Assembly: GCA_938084925.1 (NCBI GenBank)
Contig: CALKFY010000039.1
Coordinates: forward strand, 29,070-93,069
Reading direction: 5' to 3'
DNA length: 64,000 nucleotides
Origin: an uncultured Pseudomonadales bacterium
GTDB taxonomy: Bacteria; Pseudomonadota; Gammaproteobacteria; Pseudomonadales; Balneatricaceae
Part shown: positions 29,890 through 39,092 of the stretch, in pieces
Position numbering within the stretch: position 1 is the first letter of the stretch
Layout of the letters: each line of letters opens with the position of its first letter
Program-made: the position numbers and the translations under genes
The notes under the pieces: model-generated
Told to the model about the DNA's origin: nothing
What the model saw: only the letters and a program-made list of their open reading frames with translations
The model's database searches: none

Positions 29890-30462
29890 TTAATGCTTAA
29901 GCATAAAACGCGCTAAATTAGGGTCAGAAAATGCACGATCAATAGTATCGCTGAGTAGTTTGTTGATCATGCTTGCGTTTTTGCTGGCCTCAGGGGGATG
30001 GCTAAATTCCTGCTGACCTTGTGTTTGATAACTACCTTCGTGCACGCTGCCGGCGATTATTGTCGTAACCTTCAATACTGTCTCTAGGTCGACAATGTGC
30101 ATGAGGCTTTTTTGTCGTGTTGTATAAGTTAACGTTTCAATGGAAATTAGCATTTGTGCTGGTTGAGCTGAACTTTTACCATTAAATCCAAGTTGTTGAA
30201 GGGCATCAAGGGCTGTGCTTTGAACGGCAGCAGCTAGATCATTATTGATAGAAATAGTGCTAGTGTCATCATAGACGCCACCGCGGGTTCCTAAAATTTG
30301 GCTAGCACGCTTATCTTCGACTTGTACGCTGATTTGTCTACCTTGACCATAGGCTGGGCCGGTGGCTTGGGCTTGCGGATTTATATGTATAGTTTGAGGG
30401 CTTAAGGCACAGCCGCTTAGCAAACCAACACTAAGTATTATGGCAAATAGTAATCGTGACAT
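29890..30462 (-). CDS. YajG family lipoprotein
   Basis: 190 aa; lipobox 'LLSGCAL'; 'QISVQVEDKRASQILGTRGG'. Confidence 0.8.
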   Translation of the reverse strand: MSRLLFAIILSVGLLSGCALSPQTIHINPQAQATGPAYGQGRQISVQVEDKRASQILGTRGGVYDDTSTISINNDLAAAVQSTALDALQQLGFNGKSSAQPAQMLISIETLTYTTRQKSLMHIVDLETVLKVTTIIAGSVHEGSYQTQGQQEFSHPPEASKNASMINKLLSDTIDRAFSDPNLARFMLKH

Positions 30463-30636
30463 GGTAACTCCTATGAAAAGTAATATTTATTACTGTTTGT
30501 TAGGAGTTTAACAAAAGATAAAGGTTCCGCAAGTGGCTGTTTTTTCCTCCTAAACCCATGCTGGAGAGAAAAACTGATTGCTATTTAACCAATTTCTAAA
30601 AAGTTGAAAAAAAACAGGTTTTTTTCATTTAAACGT

Positions 30637-30664
30637 TTGACATGCCTGCCAAAATCATTAAAAT
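30637..30664 (+). promoter_or_regulatory. Sigma70-type promoter of the tRNA cluster (TTGACA-16-TAAAAT)
   Basis: ttgaca 30637-30642, taaaat 30659-30664, then a GC-rich discriminator. Confidence 0.7.
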
Positions 30665-30714
30665 GCGCAGCACTTGAACGCAACGCCGGAGACGGTGAAG
30701 CGAACAGGAAATGC

Positions 30715-30791
30715 GGAGCGGTAGTTCAGCTGGTTAGAATACCGGCCTGTCACGCCGGGGGTCGCGGGTTCGAATCCCGTCCGTTCCGCCA
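30715..30791 (+). tRNA. tRNA-Asp (GTC)
   Basis: ggagcggtagttcagctggttagaataccggcctGTCacgccgggggtcgcgggttcgaatcccgtccgttccgCCA; cloverleaf and encoded CCA. Confidence 0.97.
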
Positions 30792-30839
30792 TTTTTTCAG
30801 GTCCCCTTGAACTGACCTGAAAGTTGGAAGACGTACACT

Positions 30840-30915
30840 GGGTGATTAGCTCAGCTGGGAGAGCATCTGCCTTACAAGCAGAGGGTCGGCGGTTCGATCC
30901 CGTCATCACCCACCA
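30840..30915 (+). tRNA. tRNA-Val (TAC)
   Basis: gggtgattagctcagctgggagagcatctgccttACaagcagagggtcggcggttcgatcccgtcatcacccaCCA. Confidence 0.97.
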
Positions 30916-30931
30916 CGTGTACACATATTGC

Positions 30932-31008
30932 GGAGCGGTAGTTCAGCTGGTTAGAATACCGGCCTGTCACGCCGGGGGTCGCGGGTTCGAATCCCGTCCG
31001 TTCCGCCA
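30932..31008 (+). tRNA. tRNA-Asp (GTC), identical second copy
   Basis: Identical to 30715-30791. Confidence 0.97.
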
Positions 31009-31105
31009 TTTCCATTAAAGCCACTTAGTTGTGGTTTTTTTGTGCCTGAAATTTACCATCTCTATATCACTTATCTTTTTTAACTTCGATCCGACGCTAT
31101 AGCTG

Positions 31106-31298
31106 GGTGCTTGCGGGTACCCTACTGGCCGGTTATGACGCCGCCGAGCATATTGGCTAGACCACGGATAAAGCGCGAGGACTGTCTGAGGTCTGTTTTT
31201 TAGGCCGAGTTCCGCAGCGCCCATGGAATAGGTAATAGCGCAGGGAAGCTGGCGAAGCCAGCCAAGGAAGTAAGGCCAGTAGGGTACCCGCGAGTGCC
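31106..31298 (+). repeat. Dispersed arm-flanked element, copy B
   Basis: Core aligns with A and C. Arms 31106-31130/31274-31298: 22 Watson-Crick and 3 G.U pairs, sequence unrelated to the other copies' arms. Confidence 0.9.
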
Positions 31299-31335
31299 AA
31301 GCGGGCAGGTGGTACGGTGTAACAATTAAGGGCTC

Positions 31336-31381
31336 GATCCTGGCGGTGTTAAAAACTCGACCCTGGTTGCGTCAAAAACTC
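31336..31381. repeat. Tandem 2 x 23-bp repeat (18/23 identical) at the 3' end of the DUF924 gene
   Basis: gatcctggcggtgttaaaaactc / gaccctggttgcgtcaaaaactc. Confidence 0.75.
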
Positions 31382-31885
31382 AATTTCCTCTGCAGTCGAT
31401 TCACGGCCTAGAATGGCATTGCGATGAGGGTAGCGCCCAAAGCGGTCTATAATGGCCTTGTGGCGAAGTTCAAAGTTAAGCGTATTGTCATTGCCTAGGC
31501 TGGCAAATAAAGCCTCTGCTTGTACGTGAATGGCCGCAGATTCGCTATGCATAAACGGCATATACAAAAACTGTTTCTGACTCGTGTCCATAGCCTTGTC
31601 TAAGCCGTGATGAATGGCTTCTTGGGCTAGAGCCAAAGCCATGGCATCTCCAGCAAAAGCTAGCCCGGAATCACGGTACAGATTACGTGAGAACTGATCT
31701 AATACGATGATTTCTGCCAATCTACCCATGGGCTCTTGGCGCCAGCTATATAACTCGCCTGCTTGGGCTTGTTGGTTTAAACTGCGAAAACGCTGACCAA
31801 TAAGCTTATCCACCTCCAAGTCTTTCAGAAACCATTGCTTTTGAGTCAGTTCTTGAAACCAGAAGTGAATGATATCTTGCCACAT
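31349..31885 (-). CDS. DUF924 family protein
   Basis: 178 aa; 'IHFWFQELTQKQWF', 'LDQFSRNLYRDS', 'FLYMPFMHSES', 'RYPHRNAILGRESTAEEIEFL'. Confidence 0.9.
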   Translation of the reverse strand: MWQDIIHFWFQELTQKQWFLKDLEVDKLIGQRFRSLNQQAQAGELYSWRQEPMGRLAEIIVLDQFSRNLYRDSGLAFAGDAMALALAQEAIHHGLDKAMDTSQKQFLYMPFMHSESAAIHVQAEALFASLGNDNTLNFELRHKAIIDRFGRYPHRNAILGRESTAEEIEFLTQPGSSF

Positions 31886-31902
31886 AGTGTTACCTATTTT
31901 GG

Positions 31903-32541
31903 GTGATTTGCGTCTTTATTAACGGCACTTGCGTATACACTATAGAGCAAGTTTTAAAGAAAAAGGGGTTTAATGTGCAAATAAAGCGACTAGCAAGGTT
32001 ATTTAATGTACTGCTGCTTGTCTTTGTTGTGTGGCAGTTTGAATTATCCCTAAAAGCTCCGGACACAGTTACCGAGTTGCGCGACATGAGTGGTCGCATG
32101 GCGAGTTATTTGCTCTTGCTTTCCTTGCTTTTTACACCTGCCAGTCACCTGTGGCCATCATTACGTGTATATGTGCCATTAAGGCGTTATGTGGGGCTTT
32201 GGGCCTTTACTATGGCCTTAGTGCACTTATTGGTTTGGGTAAGCTTAGAGTTCAATTTTGACTGGTTGCTGATGTGGCAAGAAACTACAGACAATCTATT
32301 TATTTGGATGGGGCTTATAGCGCTACTGTTGTTATTGCCCATGGCTCTAACCTCTAATCGAAAGTCCTCTGGAAGGCTTGGCTATCGTCGCTGGCAGGCT
32401 TTGCATAGTTTAACGTACGTAGCATTACCCTTGGCATTAGGGCACTATCTAATGGCGCAAAAGGTAGCTACAGGGGAGCCGGTGGTATTGTTGGTAGTTT
32501 TAGTTTTGGTGATGATTTGGAGGTTTAAGCATGCCCGTTAA
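31903..32541 (+). CDS. msrQ: Heme-binding membrane subunit MsrQ (YedZ-like); start may be downstream
   Basis: Ferric-reductase-like TM protein; 'GRMASYLLLLSLLFTPASHLWP', 'LRRYVGLWAF', 'RRWQALHSLTYVALPLALGHYLM'. Confidence 0.85.
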   Translation: MICVFINGTCVYTIEQVLKKKGFNVQIKRLARLFNVLLLVFVVWQFELSLKAPDTVTELRDMSGRMASYLLLLSLLFTPASHLWPSLRVYVPLRRYVGLWAFTMALVHLLVWVSLEFNFDWLLMWQETTDNLFIWMGLIALLLLLPMALTSNRKSSGRLGYRRWQALHSLTYVALPLALGHYLMAQKVATGEPVVLLVVLVLVMIWRFKHAR

Positions 32542-33469
32542 AAGTTCAGATATTACTCCGCAGGCTTTATTCATGCAACGTCGTCGCATGCTTGGGTTGG
32601 GTTTAGCAAGTTTGAGTTTGCCTTTAGCAAGTGGCTTGTTTGCCGATGAAGAAGAGCTATTGGACCCAGATGCCCCTTTATCTTTAGGCGGACAGGCAGT
32701 GGCTGTTAACAAGCCTATTACTGCAACACGTTTAGATATTATTAATAGTTACAACAACTACTATGAGTTTGGTTTTGGCAAAGAAGATCCATCGCAAGCT
32801 CCTAAAACATTGATCACCTCGCCTTGGAGTGTGACAGTCGGTGGCGTTGGTGTCGATAATCCAGGTATCTATGATATTGCTGATTTACACGCAGAACACG
32901 ATATTGAAAATCGTTTGTATCGGTTTCGCTGCGTGGAGGCTTGGTCCATGGTGGTGCCTTGGAATGGTATTCCTTTGGCCGCAATAATTAAAGCTGCTAA
33001 ACCTAACAGTAAGGCAAAATATGTGCGTTTTGAAACCTTATATGATGATAAGCAGATGCCTAACGCCAATTGGGCAGGTGGTCCATATATCGAGGGGTTA
33101 ACGATAGCTGAGGCTGTACACCCTTTGACCTTAATGGCGACAGGAATTTATGACGAGCCTTTACAGCAGCAAACAGGTGCGCCGATACGTTTGGTGGTGC
33201 CGTGGAAATATGGTTTTAAATATGCCAAATCCATTGTTCGTATTGACTTGGTTGAAGAGATGCCTCGCAACACTTGGTGGCGTCAAAACCCTCAGGAATA
33301 TGGCTTTTATGCGAATGTGAATCCCAAATTTAATCACCCGCGCTGGTCGCAAGCTAGTGAGCGGGTAGTCGGTAGTTTTGGTCGTCAAAAAACCTTGATA
33401 TTTAATGGTTATGCTGACGATGTGGCGTATTTATACCCAGATTTGAGTGACCGGCGTTATTTTTATTAA
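32531..33469 (+). CDS. msrP: Protein-methionine-sulfoxide reductase catalytic subunit MsrP (YedY-like)
   Basis: Tat-like 'QRRRMLGLGLASLSL'; molybdopterin Cys region 'YRFRCVEAWSMVVPWNG'; 'PIRLVVPWKYGFKYAKSIVRI'. Confidence 0.92.
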   Translation: MPVKSSDITPQALFMQRRRMLGLGLASLSLPLASGLFADEEELLDPDAPLSLGGQAVAVNKPITATRLDIINSYNNYYEFGFGKEDPSQAPKTLITSPWSVTVGGVGVDNPGIYDIADLHAEHDIENRLYRFRCVEAWSMVVPWNGIPLAAIIKAAKPNSKAKYVRFETLYDDKQMPNANWAGGPYIEGLTIAEAVHPLTLMATGIYDEPLQQQTGAPIRLVVPWKYGFKYAKSIVRIDLVEEMPRNTWWRQNPQEYGFYANVNPKFNHPRWSQASERVVGSFGRQKTLIFNGYADDVAYLYPDLSDRRYFY

Positions 33470-35826
33470 GATCTAGAACAGACTTTCTGTTGGTGGGCGT
33501 GGACCCAATAGTTGAGTGGCTTGGGCTGACCGTAATAGTAGCCTTGAACTTGTTTTACACCGGCATCAATTAGCGCATCAGCTTGCTCTTGCTCTTCAAT
33601 ACCTTCGGCAATGATGTCAAAGTTTAATTCTTTTGACATGGTTACTAGGGCTCTGACAATAGCAATTGATCTTGGGTTGTCTTGCAGGTCGATGATAAAG
33701 CTACGGTCAATCTTTACAAAATCAGCAGGAATGTCACGAATGCGGTCCATGTTGGAGTGTTCCATGCCAAAGTCATCCAGTGCTATGCGAATGCCGTTTT
33801 CACGTAGATAATTGACGTTGTTTACGACTAGTTGCTGGTCATGAATTTCCGCTGTTTCGGGTAGCTCGATGATTAGTTTTTTTGCATTAGCTCCAGCTTG
33901 CTGTAGCTGGTTGACAATATCTGTCACGTAGCGCGGCGTGTGAAAGAAGGTGCTGTCAGCATTGATCGAAAGATAGTAATTCTCATCAAGTTCGTGCAGT
34001 TTCTGCAAAATAGGTAAGGTTTGTTTTTTGCTGGCTTTTTTGAACAGCGCGTACACAGGCCGGGACAATACCGTATCGATAAATTCTTTCGGTGCCAATA
34101 CGCTACCATCGGCGCGTTCCCAGCGCATCAACGCTTCAAAGCCAACTATATCTCCTGTGTCTATTTTGCAAATAGGTTGCAGGTAATAAACAAATTCATT
34201 GTTCTCTAAGCCTTGCATGATAGCGTCTAATTTAGGTGCGCTGCGGGCTTGGCTCCAGTGTTCGATAAAAGCTTGATCGGCAACGCGGATACAGTTTTTG
34301 CCGGCTTCTTTGGCTTCATACAGGGCGGCATCTGCTTGGCTCATAACATCTTTGAGTAGGCTGTCAGCGCCTAAGCGGGCAAGGCCTATGCTAATGCTAC
34401 GTGAAATTTCAGTGTTATGTAGATTAATGCTGGTTTTGGCAACTTGCTGGCGGATGTTATTGGCAAACTTAAGCGCTTCCTCTAGTTCGTCGGATTGTAA
34501 TGCAATACAAAACTCTTCGCCTCCCAGTCGGGCGGCAAAACTGCGATCATCACAAGCGTGGTGAAATACCCGAGAGCATGCTTTTAGTAACAGGTCGCCT
34601 GCGTGGTGGCCATAAATATCGTTAACACTCTTAAAGTTATCGAGATCTATCATTAGGATGCAGTAGTCGCTGTCACGTACACCATCGGCCATTTGGTTGG
34701 AGAAATATCGTCTGGATTTAAGATTGGTTAGCTCGTCGATTTCGACCAGATGCTTATAGGTCTGCTTTTGCAGTTCTAAGGATTTTGTTAAGTTAAACAG
34801 CTTTGCATTTTTCTGTTCTAGGTTTTGGTTGGCGTTGGTTATTTCTACGCTTTTTTGTTCAAGCTGCAAGCGTAAGGCATCGACTTCAGGTGAAGCCATT
34901 GTTAGCCCAACCCGACCCGAAGGCGAGAGAGATAATGTAAATGGTTGTCCTTGCTTTGCCGCAGATACAAAGCCGTCGCGTATTAGGGCCAATGAGCCGA
35001 TGATAAAAACAGTTATTGCATAGGTAGTAAACTCACTAGGTGGAATAAATGGCATATTGTTTTGGCCCCAAGCGAAAGGGGCAATAGCTGCAGCAATAGC
35101 AACCGCGACAGTGCCACCAAAGGATCCGGCAAAGTATACCGTGGTAAGCAAACTCGCAATTAATAACCAATAGTTACTAGGAAACAGGTAAATAACTGCC
35201 AAGTGAATCAGCGTGGCAGCAAAGGCTTGCAGCATTCTTTGCTGCCATTGTGAGAGGAATTCTTGACGTTGTCTGTATGTTTCTAAGAAGGTAAACATGA
35301 CGTTGCCAAGTACTGTAAACTCTAATAGATGTAGGTGAAAGAGTATGTCTTCAAAGGCGCTGAAGTGCGTCATGAAGTCTTCGTCATAGCGTATTACATG
35401 AAGCATGAGTAAGCTAATGAAATAAGCGGCGGCAACAGGTATTGCCGATGGCAAGTAAGCGACAAAATAGCCGCTGAATTCGCTAGGAGACCAAAGGCCA
35501 GTCAGTCTTTTACCAATGTAGCCAACACTGAATCCGCCTCCGAGTGTAACAAAGTCGAGCAGCATGCTAGCGTTAGTTGGAGCAAATATTAAGCAAGAAA
35601 TAAAATATGATAGGGCTATAGTGGGTAATGTATAGGCCCATTCGCGAACCGGTAGTAGAAATACCAGTGCCGCAATAACTGATAGATTAATTGATGACGC
35701 TGGTACGAGTCCCGAGCCAACAATTAACCAGTAGTAAGCATTTGCAGCAACAACAAGTGCTCCTGCAAGCATAATTTGCACAATGGGCGCCTTGTTAATG
35801 CCTATGCTACTACTGGAGGTCATCAA
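33466..35826 (-). CDS. Membrane-anchored GGDEF/EAL protein with MASE1-like sensor
   Basis: 786 aa; multi-TM N-terminus; 'RLGGEEFCIAL' (GGEEF); EAL 'GFEALMRWE', 'ALDDFG', 'VKIDRSFI', 'QGYYYGQP'. Confidence 0.9.
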   Translation of the reverse strand: MMTSSSSIGINKAPIVQIMLAGALVVAANAYYWLIVGSGLVPASSINLSVIAALVFLLPVREWAYTLPTIALSYFISCLIFAPTNASMLLDFVTLGGGFSVGYIGKRLTGLWSPSEFSGYFVAYLPSAIPVAAAYFISLLMLHVIRYDEDFMTHFSAFEDILFHLHLLEFTVLGNVMFTFLETYRQRQEFLSQWQQRMLQAFAATLIHLAVIYLFPSNYWLLIASLLTTVYFAGSFGGTVAVAIAAAIAPFAWGQNNMPFIPPSEFTTYAITVFIIGSLALIRDGFVSAAKQGQPFTLSLSPSGRVGLTMASPEVDALRLQLEQKSVEITNANQNLEQKNAKLFNLTKSLELQKQTYKHLVEIDELTNLKSRRYFSNQMADGVRDSDYCILMIDLDNFKSVNDIYGHHAGDLLLKACSRVFHHACDDRSFAARLGGEEFCIALQSDELEEALKFANNIRQQVAKTSINLHNTEISRSISIGLARLGADSLLKDVMSQADAALYEAKEAGKNCIRVADQAFIEHWSQARSAPKLDAIMQGLENNEFVYYLQPICKIDTGDIVGFEALMRWERADGSVLAPKEFIDTVLSRPVYALFKKASKKQTLPILQKLHELDENYYLSINADSTFFHTPRYVTDIVNQLQQAGANAKKLIIELPETAEIHDQQLVVNNVNYLRENGIRIALDDFGMEHSNMDRIRDIPADFVKIDRSFIIDLQDNPRSIAIVRALVTMSKELNFDIIAEGIEEQEQADALIDAGVKQVQGYYYGQPKPLNYWVHAHQQKVCSRS

Positions 35827-35827
35827 A

Positions 35828-37024
35828 TTAGGCGCTAGCTATGGATGCAATGTCTGCGATAGGGCTAACATCGGCATCATAATCTACGCCTTCAATACCA
35901 AAACCAAATAAACGCAAGAATTCTTCCTTGTAACCCTGCATATCACTGATATCATTTAGATTTTCATCGGTAATTTGGGCCCACAACTCTTCAACTTTGC
36001 GTTGCACATGAGGTTCGATTTCTTTGTAATCGGCACGTAAGCGACCTTCGTCATCCAAACGTGGCGTATTGCCACAGAGGCTTTCGCGGAATAATAAGTC
36101 AATTTGTTCAATACAGCCTTCGTGAGTGCCTTCTTCCTTCATGACTTTGAATAGCAAGCCTAGGTACAAAGGCATAACTGGGATAGCTGCACTAGCTTGT
36201 GTGACGACTGCTTTTAGTACGGATACGCGTGCATCACCACCGAGGGTGGCCATAGTCTCGCGAATGCCGATAACCTTTTTGTCCAAGTCTTTTTTTGCTG
36301 CACCAATCGTGCCATCCCAATAGATGTCACGAGTGACTTCTTCACCCACATAGGTGTAGGCAGTGGTTTTGCAACCTGGGGCCAATACATCGGCGGCGCT
36401 TAGGGCGTCAATCCACATTTGCCAGTCTTCACCACCCATAACGGCGACGGTGTTATCAATCTCTTCTTGCGATGCAGCTTCAATGGTGAATTCTTTGATA
36501 ATACTCTTATCCGTGTCCACACCTTGTTGTACCACATCCTTACCGATAGGCTTAAGTGTAGACATATGAACTTCGCCAGTCTTTGGGTGTTGACGGCGAG
36601 GGGAGGCAAGGCTGTATACGACCATATCTACCTGACCTAGGTCGGCTTTGATGGTATCAATGGTTAGCTGCTTAATTTCGTCAGAAAAAGCGTCGCCATT
36701 AATGCTCTTGGCGTACATGCCTTGCGCTTCGGCAAATTTGTGAAAGGCTGCTGAGTTATACCAGCCAGCTGTGCCAGGTTTTTTTTCCGTGCCTGGCTTT
36801 TCAAAGAACAATCCTAAGGTGTCAGCACCACTACCGAAAGCCGCAGTGATGCGAGAGGCTAGGCCGTAGCCCGTGGAGGAGCCGATAACTAGGACTTTTT
36901 TAGGGCCGTTTTCGAGCGCGCCATTGTTCTTAACATATTCAATTTGGCTTTGGACGTTAGCTTCACAACCTGTAGGGTGGGTAGTGATACACATAAAGCC
37001 ACGTACACGGGGTTTAATAACCAT
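35828..37024 (-). CDS. fabV: Trans-2-enoyl-ACP/CoA reductase
   Basis: 398 aa; '[17 protein letters not shown]', '[13 protein letters not shown]', '[30 protein letters not shown]'. Confidence 0.95.
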   Translation of the reverse strand: MVIKPRVRGFMCITTHPTGCEANVQSQIEYVKNNGALENGPKKVLVIGSSTGYGLASRITAAFGSGADTLGLFFEKPGTEKKPGTAGWYNSAAFHKFAEAQGMYAKSINGDAFSDEIKQLTIDTIKADLGQVDMVVYSLASPRRQHPKTGEVHMSTLKPIGKDVVQQGVDTDKSIIKEFTIEAASQEEIDNTVAVMGGEDWQMWIDALSAADVLAPGCKTTAYTYVGEEVTRDIYWDGTIGAAKKDLDKKVIGIRETMATLGGDARVSVLKAVVTQASAAIPVMPLYLGLLFKVMKEEGTHEGCIEQIDLLFRESLCGNTPRLDDEGRLRADYKEIEPHVQRKVEELWAQITDENLNDISDMQGYKEEFLRLFGFGIEGVDYDADVSPIADIASIASA

Positions 37025-37129
37025 GATATTCCCTTGTTATTGATTTACAGACGCTATTATAGCGGTATAACGGGATTTTAACAGTCTCAAAATAAAAGCA
37101 AAAAACCTTGAATTTAATGGTTTTTTGCA

Positions 37130-37157
37130 TTGACCAAGAGTTATAAATCTATATAAT
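37130..37157 (+). promoter_or_regulatory. Sigma70-type promoter of the lone tRNA-Val (TTGACC-16-TATAAT)
   Basis: ttgacc 37130-37135 and tatAAT 37152-37157, about 45 nt upstream of the tRNA. Confidence 0.7.
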
Positions 37158-37202
37158 ACGCAGCTCATTCAGCCACGACCTTTGCTGAATGTCTCAAAAA
37201 GT

Positions 37203-37278
37203 GGGTGATTAGCTCAGCTGGGAGAGCATCTGCCTTACAAGCAGAGGGTCGGCGGTTCGATCCCGTCATCACCCACCA
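37203..37278 (+). tRNA. tRNA-Val (TAC)
   Basis: Identical to 30840-30915. Confidence 0.97.
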
Positions 37279-37535
37279 CTTTTTCTGTTTTATTCTTGTT
37301 TATTTCTATTTGTCACTTTCCTAATTTTGGAACTTGTGATTTTTGTCGTTCCTGTAATTCATGATATTTAAGTAAAACGTCGAAAATATTATATAAATAC
37401 GCCTGTTTATTAAAAAAACGACCAGTGTTGTCGAATTTAACTTAGTTAAAAGCTAGGTCTTTAAGTACCTTTGCATACTAGTATTCCATATCCTTTCAAT
37501 GTGGAGATCCTAGGTGACAGACAACTGGAGGCCGT

Positions 37536-38792
37536 ATGGGCAAGTACAACGCCCTTAATATTGCATGGCAAGCCCTGCGTGGTAACAAAAATTGGCAGCG
37601 CGCTTGGCGTGATCCACAACCCAAGTCCCATTACGATGTAATAATCATTGGTGGCGGTGGCCATGGCCTAGCAACGGCCTATTATCTAGCCAAGGTGCAT
37701 GGCATTACTAATGTTGCCGTGTTGGAAAAAAGCTGGATAGGCGGTGGTAACGTTGGCCGTAATACCACTATTGTACGTTCCAATTACATGCTTGATGGCA
37801 ACGCCCCATTTTACGAAATGGGTATGGACCTTTGGCGTACCATGGCGTTAGATCTAAACTACAATGCCATGTTCTCACCTCGCGGTGTTATGAACCTTGC
37901 TCACAGCAAGGCTCAATATGATGCTTTCGCACGTCGTGGCAACTCTATGTGTCTCAATGGCATTGATGCCGTAATTCTATCCCGTGACGAAGTCCTTGAA
38001 CGTGAGCCGGCACTACGGGCCGCTGATCAAGAACGTTTCCCTATCTTTGGCGGTCTACTTCAGCCTGAAGCAGGTAACGCTCGCCACGATGCCGTGGCTT
38101 GGGGTTATGCTCGTGCCGCCGACCAGTTGGGTGTAGACATAATTCAGAACTGTGAAGTCCTAGACTTCATTAAACAGGGTGAAGAAATCGTCGGGGTGAA
38201 AACTAACCGTGGTGATATCCGTGCCGACAAGGTAGGTTTGGCTGTAGCGGGTAACTCCAGCCGCTTAACCAGCAAGTTAGGTTTGCGCTTACCTATTGAA
38301 AGCCATGTGCTACAAGCTTTTGTTACGGAACCATATAAGCCTGTGGTTAACGGTGTTGTTACCTTTGGTGCTGGACACTTTTATGTTTCCCAATCCGATA
38401 AAGGCGGTTTGGTATTTGGTGGCGATATAGATGGCTATAATACCTATGCGCAACGCGGTAACCTGCCAGTATTTGAAGACGTTATCTCTAGTGGCTTATC
38501 TATTATGCCAGGTTTGTCACGCCTAAAATTATTACGTAATTGGGGTGGCATCATGGACATGTCCATGGATGGCTCGCCAATCATTGATGTTGGTCCTATT
38601 GATGGCTTGTACCTAAACACTGGTTGGTGCTACGGCGGCTTTAAAGCTACGCCGGCATCGGGTTGGTGTTTTGCTCATACCATTGCCAACGACAAGGCCC
38701 ACGCCCTAAACGAAGCTTATACACTGGATCGTTTTGCCAAGGGTTACACCATTGATGAAAAGGGCGCAGGCCCTTATCCGAAAGCACATTAA
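37536..38792 (+). CDS. soxB: Sarcosine oxidase beta subunit
   Basis: 418 aa; 'DVIIIGGGGHGLATAYYLAKVHGITNVAVLEKSWIGGGNVGRNTTIVRSNY'. Confidence 0.95.
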   Translation: MGKYNALNIAWQALRGNKNWQRAWRDPQPKSHYDVIIIGGGGHGLATAYYLAKVHGITNVAVLEKSWIGGGNVGRNTTIVRSNYMLDGNAPFYEMGMDLWRTMALDLNYNAMFSPRGVMNLAHSKAQYDAFARRGNSMCLNGIDAVILSRDEVLEREPALRAADQERFPIFGGLLQPEAGNARHDAVAWGYARAADQLGVDIIQNCEVLDFIKQGEEIVGVKTNRGDIRADKVGLAVAGNSSRLTSKLGLRLPIESHVLQAFVTEPYKPVVNGVVTFGAGHFYVSQSDKGGLVFGGDIDGYNTYAQRGNLPVFEDVISSGLSIMPGLSRLKLLRNWGGIMDMSMDGSPIIDVGPIDGLYLNTGWCYGGFKATPASGWCFAHTIANDKAHALNEAYTLDRFAKGYTIDEKGAGPYPKAH

Positions 38793-38807
38793 TAGGACGC
38801 TAAGCAT

Positions 38808-39092
38808 ATGTTACGAATTAACTGTCCTCATTGTGGTGAGCGCGAACACTCCGAATTCACTTATGGTGAAGACGCCAATCGCAGTTTGCCTGCCACCGAT
38901 GCCAGCCTAGAAACCTGGAACGAATATGTTTACCAGCGTGATAACGTTGCTGGTGAACACATGGAATATTGGCACCACGCACTAGGTTGCCGAACCTGGT
39001 TGAAGGTGCAGCGCAATACTTTAACTCACGAAATTAGCTGGGTTGGTTTGCCACATGATATGCCACCTAGCCAGACGGAGGCACAGTCATGA
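38808..39092 (+). CDS. soxD: Sarcosine oxidase delta subunit
   Basis: 94 aa; 'MLRINCPHCGEREHSEFTYGEDA', 'EYWHHALGCRTWLKVQRNTLTHEI'. Confidence 0.95.
   Translation: MLRINCPHCGEREHSEFTYGEDANRSLPATDASLETWNEYVYQRDNVAGEHMEYWHHALGCRTWLKVQRNTLTHEISWVGLPHDMPPSQTEAQS

Noticed and set aside
30604-31018. ORFs 30604..30810, 30658..30924 and 30824..31018 ('VVQLVRIPACHAGGRGFESRPFRH', 'MAERTGFEPATPGVTGRYSNQLNYRS')
   Set aside because: They are translations through tRNA-Asp/tRNA-Val genes, a well-known annotation artefact.
31015-31224. Minus-strand ORF crossing element copy B
   Set aside because: Not shared as an intact frame by copies A and C; the element looks non-coding.
33466-35826. Degenerate (inactive) GGDEF or EAL domain
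   Set aside because: GGEEF and the main EAL motifs (EALMR, DDFG, KIDRSF) appear intact, so there is no sequence basis for calling inactivity.
37201-37535. Genomic island integrated at the lone tRNA-Val, carrying the sox genes
   Set aside because: The tRNA is intact, but I found no downstream partial tRNA repeat and no integrase.
37279-37535. Glycine riboswitch in the soxB leader
   Set aside because: No tandem aptamer-like conserved GGA/GAG blocks could be recognised by eye; needs an Infernal scan.
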